Source: Streptomyces albidoflavus (GTDB taxonomy: Bacteria > Actinomycetota > Actinomycetes > Streptomycetales > Streptomycetaceae). Taken from it: a stretch of DNA of 64,000 bases. Position numbers and translations under genes: made by a program. The stretch covers positions 91,021 through 155,020 of the forward strand of contig NZ_JOII01000012.1 of the NCBI RefSeq assembly GCF_000719955.1, read 5' to 3'. Positions within the stretch are counted from its first letter, which is position 1; each line of letters begins with the position of its first letter. Shown in pieces: positions 51,846 to 61,606 of the stretch. The notes beneath the pieces were generated by a model. That model saw only the letters and a list, made by a program, of their open reading frames with translations. It searched no databases and was not told the origin of the DNA.

Positions 51846-53228
51846 GTGACCGCGGACCTCTCACAGATCGTCAAGGCGTACGACGTGCGCGGAGTCGTGC
51901 CCGACCAGTGGGACGAGCACCTCTCCGCCCTCTTCGGCGCCGCCTTCGCCCAGGTCACCGCCGTCCCCGCGGGCAGCGGGGCGATCGTCGTCGGCCACGA
52001 CATGCGTCCCTCCTCGCCGGGCCTCTCGCACGCCTTCGCCCGGGGCGCCGCCGAGCAGGGACTCGACGTGGTCGAGATCGGCCTCTGCTCCACCGACCAG
52101 CTCTACTACGCCTCCGGCGCCCTCGACCTGCCCGGCGCGATGTTCACCGCCTCGCACAACCCGGCGCAGTACAACGGCATCAAGCTCTGCCGCGCCGGAG
52201 CCGCCCCCGTCGGCCAGGACACCGGCCTCGCCGACATCCGCGCCCTCGTCGAGAGCTGGCTGGACGACCCCGCCTCGGCCCCCGCCCCCGCCGCCACCCC
52301 CGGCACCCTCAGCCGCCGCGACACCCTCGCCGACTACGCCGCGTACCTCCGCTCGCTGGTCGACGTGAGCGGCATCCGCCCGCTCAAGATCGTCGTCGAC
52401 GCCGGCAACGGCATGGGCGGCCACACCGTCCCCACCGTCCTCGGCGACCTCCCCCTCACCGTCGTCCCGCTCTACTTCGAACTGGACGGCACCTTCCCGA
52501 ACCACGAGGCCAACCCCCTCGACCCCAAGAACCTCGTCGACCTCCAGGCCCGCGTCCGCGCCGAGGGCGCCGACCTCGGCCTCGCCTTCGACGGCGACGC
52601 CGACCGCTGCTTCGTCGTGGACGAGCGCGGCGAGCCGGTCTCCCCCTCCGCCGTCACCGCCCTGGTCGCCGCCCGCGAACTGGCCCGCAACGGCGGCCAC
52701 GGCACCGTCATCCACAACCTCATCACCTCGTGGTCGGTCCCCGAGGTGGTCCGCGAGCACGGCGGCACCCCCGCGCGCACCCGCGTCGGCCACTCCTTCA
52801 TCAAGGCCGAGATGGCCGCCACCGGCGCCATCTTCGGCGGCGAGCACTCCGCCCACTACTACTTCCGCGACTTCTGGAACGCCGACACCGGCATGCTCGC
52901 CGCCCTCCACGTCCTCGCCGCCCTCGGCGGCCAGCCCGCCCCCTTCTCCACCCTGGTCGCCGAGTACGACCGCTACCCGGCCTCCGGCGAGATCAACTCC
53001 ACCGTCACCGACCAGCAGGCCACCACCGCCCGCGTCCGCGCCGCCTACGCCGACCACCCCGCCGCCACCACCGACACCCTCGACGGTCTCACCGTCACCA
53101 CCCCCGACTGGTGGTTCAACCTCCGCCCGTCCAACACCGAACCTCTCCTCCGCCTCAACGTCGAAGCCCGCGACCGCCAGACCCTGGAACGGCTGACGAC
53201 GGAGGTGCTGGAGCTGGTGCGGCAGTAG
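51846..53228 (+). CDS. manB: Phosphomannomutase/phosphoglucomutase
   Basis: 460 residues from GTG. All four domains are visible: KAYDVRGVVPDQWDEHL at the start, the phosphoserine loop GAMFTASHNPAQYNGIK (catalytic Ser), the metal loop LAFDGDADRCFVVDE, the sugar-binding loop GGEHSAHYYFRDFWNADTG, and the phosphate-binding loop RPSNTEPLLRLNVEA. GEHSA is the signature for mannose/glucose mutases. It makes mannose-1-phosphate for GDP-mannose, and is in the same region as manA and the guanylyltransferase. Confidence 0.95.
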   Translation: MTADLSQIVKAYDVRGVVPDQWDEHLSALFGAAFAQVTAVPAGSGAIVVGHDMRPSSPGLSHAFARGAAEQGLDVVEIGLCSTDQLYYASGALDLPGAMFTASHNPAQYNGIKLCRAGAAPVGQDTGLADIRALVESWLDDPASAPAPAATPGTLSRRDTLADYAAYLRSLVDVSGIRPLKIVVDAGNGMGGHTVPTVLGDLPLTVVPLYFELDGTFPNHEANPLDPKNLVDLQARVRAEGADLGLAFDGDADRCFVVDERGEPVSPSAVTALVAARELARNGGHGTVIHNLITSWSVPEVVREHGGTPARTRVGHSFIKAEMAATGAIFGGEHSAHYYFRDFWNADTGMLAALHVLAALGGQPAPFSTLVAEYDRYPASGEINSTVTDQQATTARVRAAYADHPAATTDTLDGLTVTTPDWWFNLRPSNTEPLLRLNVEARDRQTLERLTTEVLELVRQ

Positions 53229-53445
53229 GGGTGCGGCGCGCCGGCGCCGGGTGCGGGGGAGTGGGCCTCGTGCGCGTCACCAGGCGCACGCCTTGCGCGG
53301 GGTGGCTGCTCGCAGCGGCCTCGGGAGCAGCCGACGCCGGACCGCGCTGCGCCCTTGTCGGCCGCAGCGCGGTCCAGGCCGACATCGGTAGTCGCTCGCG
53401 GCGGGGCTGACGGCTGCCCAGCAGCGACTGCCGAGCAGCTCCCTG
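53229..53445. other. Intergenic, nothing recognised
   Basis: About 217 bp of GC-rich sequence after manB with no clear gene, promoter or terminator. It leads into the repeat array. Confidence 0.6.
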
Positions 53446-53900
53446 AGCAGGAGCGGGGCTCCTACACCCCAGCCCCCGGAGCGCAAGCCAGCTTCATACG
53501 CCCAGCCACCGCCCTCGGGGCGCAAGCGGGGCTCCTGGCTTGAGTCACCCCGCCGGAGCACAGGCGAGGTTCCCGCGCCTGAGCCGTCCCGTCGGAGCTT
53601 GAGCGGAGTTCCTGCGCCCGAGCCCCCCGCAGGGCAAGCGGTGCTCCTGCGCCCGATCCCCCTCGGTTCCTGCGCCCGAGCCCCCCCCGCAGGGCAAGCG
53701 GTGCTCCTGCGCCCGAACCCCCGCAGCGCAAGCGGCGCCTCTGCGCCCGAGCCGCCCCACCGCAAGCGGCGCTCCTGAGCCTCAGCTGCCGCCCCCGAAG
53801 TGCAAGCCGGGCTCCTACGCCTCAGCCGCCCACCCTCCGTGACCACAAGCCGGGCTCATACGCCTGAGCCACACCCCCCGCTGAAGCGCAAGCCAGGCTC
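53446..53900. repeat. Array of about twelve degenerate ~36-bp repeats
   Basis: Units share a core like GCAAGCSGGCTCCTACGCC followed by a GAGCC-plus-C-rich stretch; two middle units (GCAGGGCAAGCGGTGCTCCT, near 53630 and 53690) are almost identical. Open frames exist on the minus strand but encode only repeating Gly/Ala/Arg/Leu text, so I treat it as non-coding. The array ends exactly at the stop codon of the hydrolase gene, whose last codons are part of it. Confidence 0.75.
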
Positions 53901-54575
53901 CTACCCCCGCCCCCCGATCCCGGCGAGCACCTCCCGCACGAGCCCCACGACCAGTTCCGGCCGCCCGACGAACGGGGAGTGCCCCGTCGGCCACTCCCGC
54001 ACCTCCCCGCACCGCGCGGCCATGCGCCGCTGCACCCCGGGGTCGATCGCCCGGTCCCGCGCACACACCACGTACGTCGACGGCGTCGTCCGCCACCCCT
54101 GACGCTCCGGCACCCCGCGCCCGCACCCTGGCCCCTGCTCCCGCAACAGCCCCACAGCACGCCGGGCGAGCGGCGCGGGACAGTCGTCGTACAACACCCC
54201 GGCAGCCAGTTCCGGCCGCAGCCTGGTCGCACCCTCCTCCCCGGCCGCCACCACAGCCTCCCGCAACGCGGCCGACCCCCTACCCCACCCCGCCGCACTC
54301 TCCCCGGCATCCAGCACGAACGCCGCCAGATACACCAGATGCCCCGCCCCACGCACCCCCGTGATCACGGACCCGCCGTACGAATGCCCGACCACCACCG
54401 GAGCCACCCCGAACCCGTCCACCGCCTCCTGCACCACCCGCGTGTCCTCCCGCAACGACCCCCGATGCAACTCCGGAACCACCCCCTCCCCCCCCCCCCG
54501 CCGCAACCCCGCAGCCACCACCCCAAAATGCCCCGCCTGGTGATAGAGCCCATGCACCAACACGACCCCACCCAT
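53901..54575 (-). CDS. Alpha/beta hydrolase
   Basis: 224 residues. The fold is clear: VVLVHGLYHQAGHFGVVAAG (oxyanion HG), the nucleophile elbow VVGHSYGGSVI with Ser, YVVCARDRAIDP with the acid Asp, and the catalytic His in WPTGHSPFVGRPE. It resembles small esterases of the RsbQ/pyrethroid-hydrolase type (AB hydrolase-6 family). The substrate is unknown. A run of 12 identical bases lies in the coding sequence (54488-54499), and both ends of the gene touch repeat sequence. No ribosome binding site is obvious. Confidence 0.85.
   Translation of the reverse strand: MGGVVLVHGLYHQAGHFGVVAAGLRRGGGEGVVPELHRGSLREDTRVVQEAVDGFGVAPVVVGHSYGGSVITGVRGAGHLVYLAAFVLDAGESAAGWGRGSAALREAVVAAGEEGATRLRPELAAGVLYDDCPAPLARRAVGLLREQGPGCGRGVPERQGWRTTPSTYVVCARDRAIDPGVQRRMAARCGEVREWPTGHSPFVGRPELVVGLVREVLAGIGGRG
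54488..54499. repeat. Homopolymer of 12 C (12 G on the coding strand) inside the hydrolase gene
   Basis: The tract encodes part of LRRGGGEG about 25 codons from the start. Such long mononucleotide runs slip easily during replication, so frame changes here would switch the gene off. Confidence 0.7.
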
Positions 54576-54598
54576 ACGTCCCCCCGCCTGGTCCTGAA

Positions 54599-54685
54599 TT
54601 CAGGACCACTCGCCCCTTGGTCGCTGCGTTCAGGGTCACTGACCCCCTAGTTCTGCGTTCAGAGTCCGGCCCTGAGTTCAGGGTC
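54599..54685. repeat. Four short GTTCAGGGTC-like repeats
   Basis: Copies or variants lie at 54599 (TTCAGGACC), 54628, 54657 and 54676, spaced 19-29 bp, immediately upstream of the hydrolase start. They could be regulator half-sites or another Streptomyces interspersed repeat. Confidence 0.5.
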
Positions 54686-54882
54686 CCCCCGTCCTGGCCC
54701 TGCTTCCACAACCCGCCTGGCTGGTCCTGCACAGACGGTCCGCTCTCCCTGCTCCGATTCCAGCAACGGCCTACTCCCTCCCGAACTCACCGCCCACCTC
54801 TCTCGCTCCGGCCCCCTGCCCCCGGGCCCACGGCCCCGCCCCTGCTCAGCGGCCACCTTCCGATCCAACGGACACCAATCCC

Positions 54883-55027
54883 AGCCCGGCCGGCGCTTGA
54901 GGCCATCGGTAGGCGGCACTGTCGATCGGACCGAGCCCAAATCAGCCCGGCCGGCGTTTGAGGCCATCGGTAAGTGGAACGGCTGATCGCACCGAACCAA
55001 CTCCAGCCCGGCCGGCGCTTGAGGCCA
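54883..55027 (-). repeat. Three 23-bp repeats in a 61-bp tandem
   Basis: Copies at 54883, 54944 and 55005 are exactly 61 bp apart and read GCCCGGCCGGCGCTTGAGGC or a single-base variant; the spacers are also related (TCGGTA and GATCG shared). It is the same family as at 36555-37031 and 42474. The rest of 54576-55165 holds no gene. Confidence 0.85.
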
Positions 55028-55165
55028 TCAGTAAGCGGCACCCCCAGCCCCAGAGGCCGCCGCCAGGCAGACGCACCCACACCTGAAGCCACACCCCACC
55101 TCCCCACCGGTAGGCTCTGATCAAGCGGGCCGCAAGCCCACCTCACCGCCCCGAAGGGAACCCCC

Positions 55166-55348
55166 ATGGCACTCGAAGCCGGCCTCCTGGAAATCCTCGC
55201 CTGCCCGGCGTGCCACGCCCCCCTTGAGGAGTCGAAGACCGACTCGACCCCGGAACTCCTGTGCACCGGCGAGGGCTGCGCCCTCGCTTACCCGATCCGC
55301 GACGGCATCCCCGTCCTCCTCGTCGACGAGGCCCGCCGCCCCGCCTGA
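55166..55348 (+). CDS. Trm112 family protein
   Basis: 60 residues. It begins [18 protein letters not shown] and continues [20 protein letters not shown], with four Cys of a zinc-binding Trm112 fold (CPAC and CTGEGC). Bacterial Trm112-like proteins activate partner methyltransferases or act as small structural partners. In Streptomyces this gene conserves its place between manB and the SIS isomerase-like gene. The start ATG is supported by a GAAGGGA sequence about 7 nt upstream. Confidence 0.92.
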   Translation: MALEAGLLEILACPACHAPLEESKTDSTPELLCTGEGCALAYPIRDGIPVLLVDEARRPA

Positions 55349-55490
55349 CCAGGGCGGACAGGCGTACCCGCACGCGCGGCACGCGAACCCCGCCCGGGGC
55401 GGACCAGGCGTACCCGCACCCACGGAACGCGAGCCCCCGCCTGACCAGGGCGAACCAGGCGTACCCCGCGGACGCGAGCCCCGTACGAGG
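55349..55490. repeat. Three ~46-48-bp tandem repeats
   Basis: Each unit contains GCGTACCCGC (or GCGTACCCCGC) and ACGCGA followed by CCCC; copies start near 55344, 55395 and 55441. They lie between the Trm112 gene and the next gene and extend into the Trm112 stop. A minus-strand frame would encode Arg/Val/Gly repeats; judged non-coding. Confidence 0.6.
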
Positions 55491-55602
55491 CGCGACCGAG
55501 CCTCGCGGAGGTAGCCCGCCCCACCCCGGGGCACACGCAGGAGCACCCGCACGGGCCCGCCGCCCAGAGGCGCGCCCGGCCAGCGAACCGGAGGCCCCTC
55601 CC

Positions 55603-56760
55603 ATGTTCGACGAGACCCTGCTCGACGACCCCGAGGCACTCACCCGCGCCGACCCGCGCGGCCTCCTGCGCGACGCCGCCGGCGCGGGCGCCCGGGTCCG
55701 GACGGCGGCCCGCCTCGCCGCCGAGGCGGGCATCACCGAACTACACCCCGACGGCCGCCCCCGTACCGTGCTGATTGCCGGCCCCGGTACGGCGGCCACC
55801 GCCACCGCCGACCTCCTCGGCACCCTCGCGGGCGGCGCCTGCCCCGTGGTCCCGCTCGGCCCGACCGGCGTGGCCGCCGCCGCGGGCGCCCTGCGCTGGA
55901 CCCTGCCGGGCTGGGCCGGCCCCGTCGACCTGCTCCTCATCGCCACCCCCGACGGCGGCGAACCCGGCCTCGCCCTCCTCGCCGAACAGGCGTACCGGCG
56001 CGGCTGCACCGTCGTCGCCGTCGCCCCCGACCGCACCCCGGTCTCCGAGGCGGTCCAGGGCGCCCACGGCCTGGCCGTCCCCATGGCCACCGCCCCGGGC
56101 GAACTCCCGGAGGAGGAGCCCGTCGAGGCGTACGCCAACGGCACGACCGCCGCCTCCGGCGCCTTCTGGGCCCTGCTCACCCCCCTGCTGCTCCTCCTCG
56201 GCCGCACCGGCCTGGTCGACGCGGACACCGACGCCGTCCACGACCTGGCCGACCGCCTCGACACCACCGCGGAACGCTGCGGCCCCGCCGTCGCCGCCTA
56301 CTCCAACCCCGCCAAGACCCTCGCCGCCGAACTGGCCGAATCCCTCCCCCTCGTCTGGACCGAGGGCCCGGGCGCCGGACCGATCGGCCGCCGCTTCACC
56401 GCCCTCCTCGCCGAGGTCGCCGGGCACCCCGCCCTCACCGCGGCCCTCCCGGAGGCACTCCCGGCCCACGGCGCGCTCCTCGTCAGCGGCATCGCCGACG
56501 CGAGCGACCCCGACGACTTCTTCCGGGACCGCGTCGACGAGCCCGAGCCGCTGCGCGCCCGCGTCGTCCTGCTCCGCGACCGCCCGCCGGGCGGCCTCAC
56601 CGCCGCCCCCGCCGCCCGCGAACTCGCCCTCGCCCACAACACCGCGCTCAGCGAACTCGAACCGGGCGAGGGCAGCGACCTCGCCGCCACCGCGGAACTG
56701 ATCGCCACCACGGATTTCGCTGCCGTTTACCTCGCGCTCGCCACCACCCCCCGATCATGA
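55603..56760 (+). CDS. SIS domain protein, phosphoglucose/phosphomannose isomerase-like
   Basis: 385 residues from ATG 55603 with GGAGG upstream. The first half has a SIS-like domain (RTVLIAGPGTAATATADLLG, LLLIATPDGGEPGLALLAE); the second has YSNPAKTLAAELAESLPLVW and ELALAHNTALSELEPGE, which match the bifunctional PGI/PMI family (PF10432). Sugar-binding residues are not obviously complete, and a true manA gene follows, so it may be a regulatory or low-activity paralogue. It would act on fructose-6-phosphate if active. Confidence 0.85.
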   Translation: MFDETLLDDPEALTRADPRGLLRDAAGAGARVRTAARLAAEAGITELHPDGRPRTVLIAGPGTAATATADLLGTLAGGACPVVPLGPTGVAAAAGALRWTLPGWAGPVDLLLIATPDGGEPGLALLAEQAYRRGCTVVAVAPDRTPVSEAVQGAHGLAVPMATAPGELPEEEPVEAYANGTTAASGAFWALLTPLLLLLGRTGLVDADTDAVHDLADRLDTTAERCGPAVAAYSNPAKTLAAELAESLPLVWTEGPGAGPIGRRFTALLAEVAGHPALTAALPEALPAHGALLVSGIADASDPDDFFRDRVDEPEPLRARVVLLRDRPPGGLTAAPAARELALAHNTALSELEPGEGSDLAATAELIATTDFAAVYLALATTPRS

Positions 56761-56880
56761 CGGGGCACCGAACCCGCCGCTGACCGCCCGGCCGCCGCAC
56801 CCCGCGCCGCAGGCCACGCCGAGGCAAAGACCTCCGGCGGCGGACCCGCCCCTCCCGTCCCACGCCTGTGGAGCCACGCC

Positions 56881-58044
56881 ATGGACCGCCTCCAGAACAC
56901 CGTCCGCCCCTACGCCTGGGGCTCCGTCACCGCCATCCCGCACCTCACCGGCACCGAGCCCACCGGCGAACCGCAGGCCGAACTCTGGATGGGCGCCCAC
57001 CCCGGTGCCCCCTCCCTCGTCGACCGGGGCACGGGCCCGCGCTCCCTCGCCGAGCTCATCGCCGCCGACCCCGACCGCGAACTCGGCCCCGCCGTCGCCG
57101 CCCGCTTCGGCCCCCAGCTCCCCTTCCTCCTCAAACTGCTCGCCGCCGACGCCCCCCTCTCCGTCCAGGTCCACCCCGACAGCGACCAGGCCGCCGCCGG
57201 TTACGCCGACGAGGAGCAGCGAGGCATCCCCCGCACCGCCCCCGAGCGGAACTACAAGGACCCGCACCACAAGCCCGAACTGATCTGCGCCCTCACCCCC
57301 TTCGAAGGGCTCTGCGGCTTCCGCGACCCCGCCGAGGCCGCCGACACCCTCGCCGCGCTCGACCTGGACTCCCTCAAGCCCTACGTCGACCTGCTCCACG
57401 CCCACCCCGAAGAGGCGGCCCTGCGCGAGGTGCTCACCGCCGTCCTCACCGCCGACCGCGACGAGATGGCCGCCACCGTCACCGAGGCCGCCGCCGCCTC
57501 CGCCCGCCTCGGCGGCCCGCACGCCACCTACGCCGACCTGGCCCGCCACTACCCCGGCGACCCCGGCGTCCTCGCCGCCATGCTCCTCAACCAGGTCAGC
57601 CTCCAGCCCGGAGAGGCCCTCTACCTCGGCGCCGGCGTCCCGCACGCCTACCTGAGCGGCCTCGGCGTGGAGATCATGGCCGCCTCCGACAACGTCCTGC
57701 GTTGCGGCCTCACCCCGAAACACATCGACGTCCCCGAACTGCTGCGGATCGTCCGCTTCGACCCCGCCACCCCAGGCGTCCTGCGCCCGGAGGCGTCCCC
57801 CGACGGGGAGGAGGTCTACGACACCCCCGTCCACGACTTCCGCCTCTCCCGGTACGTCCTCGCCCCCGGCGCGCCCGTCCGCGACCTCACCCTGCCCACC
57901 CCGCAGATCCTCCTGAGCACCGAGGGCTCGCCCACCGTGGGGGAGCTTCCCCTCGGCCCCGGCCAGTCCGTCTTCGTCCCCGCCGGCGAACCGGTGGAAC
58001 TGCGCGGCCCGGGAACGGTCTTCCGCGCCACCGCCCTCACCTGA
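56881..58044 (+). CDS. manA: Mannose-6-phosphate isomerase, class I
   Basis: 387 residues. Type I PMI features: NTVRPYAWGSVTAIP, AELWMGAHPGAPS, the metal region LSVQVHPDSDQAAAGY (Gln and His ligands), YKDPHHKPELICALTPFEG (Glu ligand), and ALYLGAGVPHAYLSGLGVEI (His ligand). It converts fructose-6-phosphate to mannose-6-phosphate, the entry step to GDP-mannose. It is 120 bp downstream of the SIS gene, in the same direction. A hairpin follows the gene. Confidence 0.96.
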   Translation: MDRLQNTVRPYAWGSVTAIPHLTGTEPTGEPQAELWMGAHPGAPSLVDRGTGPRSLAELIAADPDRELGPAVAARFGPQLPFLLKLLAADAPLSVQVHPDSDQAAAGYADEEQRGIPRTAPERNYKDPHHKPELICALTPFEGLCGFRDPAEAADTLAALDLDSLKPYVDLLHAHPEEAALREVLTAVLTADRDEMAATVTEAAAASARLGGPHATYADLARHYPGDPGVLAAMLLNQVSLQPGEALYLGAGVPHAYLSGLGVEIMAASDNVLRCGLTPKHIDVPELLRIVRFDPATPGVLRPEASPDGEEVYDTPVHDFRLSRYVLAPGAPVRDLTLPTPQILLSTEGSPTVGELPLGPGQSVFVPAGEPVELRGPGTVFRATALT

Positions 58045-58087
58045 CCCGCTCTCCGCCCCCTTCCGGCTGCTGTAACAATGTGCCGCC

Positions 58088-58110
58088 GCGGCCCGGCCCG
58101 TCCGGGCCGC
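58088..58110. terminator. Hairpin after manA
   Basis: GCGGCCCGG and CCGGGCCGC (9 bp) with a 5-nt loop lie between manA and the CDF transporter gene. Confidence 0.65.
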
Positions 58111-58164
58111 GCACCCGGACCGTCGCCGCGGCCCGGGAGGACCAAGGGATTGGGACCCAGAACC

Positions 58165-59136
58165 ATGAGCGCGTCAGGCGGCACCAAAGCGATCGTCGCG
58201 GCACTCTCCGCCAACCTCGCCATCGCGGTGGCGAAATTCGTGGCCTTCCTCTTCAGCGGGTCGTCCTCGATGCTGGCCGAGAGCGTCCACTCGCTGGCCG
58301 ACTCCGGCAACCAGGGACTGCTGCTCCTCGGCGGCAAACGCGCCAAGCGCCAGGCCACCCCCGAGCACCCCTTCGGCTACGGCCGCGAGCGGTACATCTA
58401 CGCCTTCCTCGTCTCCATCGTCCTCTTCTCCGTCGGCGGCATGTTCGCCATCTACGAGGGCTACGAGAAGATCAAGCACCCCCACGAACTCGAGCACTGG
58501 TACTGGCCCGTGGGCGTCCTGGTCTTCGCGATCATCGCCGAGGCGTTCTCCTTCCGTACCGCGATCAAGGAGTCCAACCCGCTCCGCGGCAAGCAGAGCT
58601 GGAGCCAGTTCATCCGCCGGGCCAAGGCCCCCGAGCTGCCCGTCGTCCTCCTGGAGGACTTCGGCGCCCTCGTCGGCCTGATCCTCGCCCTCGGCGGCGT
58701 CGGCCTCGCCCTCGGCACCGGCGACGGCGTCTGGGACGGCATCGGCACCCTCTGCATCGGTGTCCTCCTCATCGTCATCGCGATCGTCCTGGCCGCCGAG
58801 ACCAAGTCACTGCTGCTCGGCGAATCGGCCGGCCTCGACGAGGTCCGCAAGATCGAGGCGGCCCTGGTCGACGGCGACACCGTGACCCGCGTCATCCACA
58901 TGCGGACCCTCCACCTCGGCCCCGAGGAACTCCTCGTCGCCGCCAAGCTCGCCGTCCAGCACGACGACACCGCCGCCGAGGTCGCCGCCGCCATCAACGC
59001 CGCCGAGGCCCGCATCCGCGAGGCCGTCCCCATCGCCCGCGCCATCTACCTCGAACCCGACATCTACGACGAAGCCGCCGCCGCGAAGGGGACCAACCCC
59101 GCTATGACCCCTTCGCCGGACGCGTCACCGCGCTGA
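58165..59136 (+). CDS. Cation diffusion facilitator family transporter
   Basis: 323 residues from ATG 58165. Six TM helices are expected; the first metal site is in MLAESVHSLADSGNQGLLL (HxxxD). The second, in VVLLEDFGALVGLILALG, has Glu/Asp instead of the HxxxD of zinc carriers, so the metal may be other than zinc. The C-terminal cytoplasmic domain has TRVIHMRTLHLGPEELLVAA. It exports a divalent cation in exchange for protons. The extra N-terminal frame from 58078 is not used because coding quality begins at MSASGGTKA. Confidence 0.92.
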   Translation: MSASGGTKAIVAALSANLAIAVAKFVAFLFSGSSSMLAESVHSLADSGNQGLLLLGGKRAKRQATPEHPFGYGRERYIYAFLVSIVLFSVGGMFAIYEGYEKIKHPHELEHWYWPVGVLVFAIIAEAFSFRTAIKESNPLRGKQSWSQFIRRAKAPELPVVLLEDFGALVGLILALGGVGLALGTGDGVWDGIGTLCIGVLLIVIAIVLAAETKSLLLGESAGLDEVRKIEAALVDGDTVTRVIHMRTLHLGPEELLVAAKLAVQHDDTAAEVAAAINAAEARIREAVPIARAIYLEPDIYDEAAAAKGTNPAMTPSPDASPR

Positions 59137-59372
59137 CCTGCGCGATCCCCGCGGATCCCGGTGCGGGCTGGGGTCCGCGGGGCCGATCGGTGTAGATTCG
59201 GTCCCCGAGACAGACGTCGCTGCTGATGGCGGTCGGGCGGCCCCCACCGGGCCGGCCGAGGGAGAGAGGGCCTCCGACGGACTGCGAGCGCGGGTGGCCG
59301 GACACCGGTGTGTCCGCCCGTCCGCCCTGTCAGCCGTACCCACCCTCGACCCGATACGAGGAGCAGCCCACC

Positions 59373-60827
<1,455 letters not shown>

Positions 60828-60904
60828 CACCGGCCCGGCCACGTCCGCGCGCCGCGCCGGCCCCGCCGCCCGGCGCCGGAACAGCCGGTGCCACAGCCTC
60901 ACCG

Positions 60905-60933
60905 CAGGCCCCCGCCACCCCGGCGGGGGCCTG
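60905..60933. terminator. Terminator after ahcY
   Basis: A perfect 12-bp stem (CAGGCCCCCGCC and complement) with a 5-nt loop. Confidence 0.85.
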
Positions 60934-60968
60934 TCCCCATACCCGCCACCGACGAGGACCCGCAGCCC

Positions 60969-61592
60969 ATGCCCAAAGGCCGCTACTCCCTGCACGATCC
61001 GCACGACCACACCCCCCTCGCCGAAGAACACTTCCACTGCGCGCCAGGCCCCCAGGGCTGGCGCTACGTCGCCCAACTCACCACTCCCGCACCGGAGAAC
61101 GACCACCTGGGCTCCGTCGACCTCACCCTGGACGACCTCGGCCGTCCGCTCCGCCTCGAACTCCACTCCGGCGGCTGGCAGGTCCGCGGCGGCGCCCTCG
61201 AAGGCGTCACCTGGGTACGCACCGACCCCACCGGCGAGGAGGCGACCGAAGGCACCGTCGCCGCCCACACCTTCACCGGGAACTCCCCGGCCTTCCTCGT
61301 CGCCACCGCCCGCCTGCTGCGCCTCACGACCACGTCACCCCCGACCCGCGTCCGCCTCGTCTCCTTCACCGGCCAGGCCCTCGCTCCCCGCACACTCGAT
61401 CAGCAGTGGGCCTTGCGATCGAGCGAAACACACGCCACCGACAACGGCCCGCTCACCGTGGACGAATACCTCGTGGGCGACGTCGAAACCGGGGAACAGC
61501 ACACCGTCCACCTCGCCGGCGATGTGATCCTGAGCGCCCCCGGCATCGAACTGGAGGACCTGGAGACCCCGCCGACCCGCTTCACCGACTGA
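60969..61592 (+). CDS. Hypothetical conserved protein
   Basis: 207 residues from ATG 60969. It begins KGRYSLHDPHDHTPLAEEHF and contains WRYVAQLTTPAPENDHLGSV, LRLELHSGGWQVRGGALEG and, near the end, VHLAGDVILSAPGIELEDL, an alternating pattern of beta strands. It has no signal peptide and no TM. I do not recognise the family with confidence; a lipid- or ligand-binding beta-barrel is conceivable. It lies 141 bp after ahcY behind a terminator, convergent with the RDD gene. Confidence 0.75.
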   Translation: MPKGRYSLHDPHDHTPLAEEHFHCAPGPQGWRYVAQLTTPAPENDHLGSVDLTLDDLGRPLRLELHSGGWQVRGGALEGVTWVRTDPTGEEATEGTVAAHTFTGNSPAFLVATARLLRLTTTSPPTRVRLVSFTGQALAPRTLDQQWALRSSETHATDNGPLTVDEYLVGDVETGEQHTVHLAGDVILSAPGIELEDLETPPTRFTD

Positions 61593-61606
61593 CCTGGGAG
61601 AACCCC

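Noticed and set aside
53446..53900. CRISPR array
   Set aside because: The units are degenerate, contiguous and differ throughout, with no constant repeat and unique spacers and no cas genes nearby.
55261..55602. N-terminal extension of the SIS protein from 55261
   Set aside because: It runs through tandem repeats and the Trm112 gene in another frame; ATG 55603 has a good Shine-Dalgarno.
59137..59372. A SAH riboswitch before ahcY
   Set aside because: The leader does not show the conserved SAH riboswitch core or its pseudoknot that I can recall. A covariance search would settle it.
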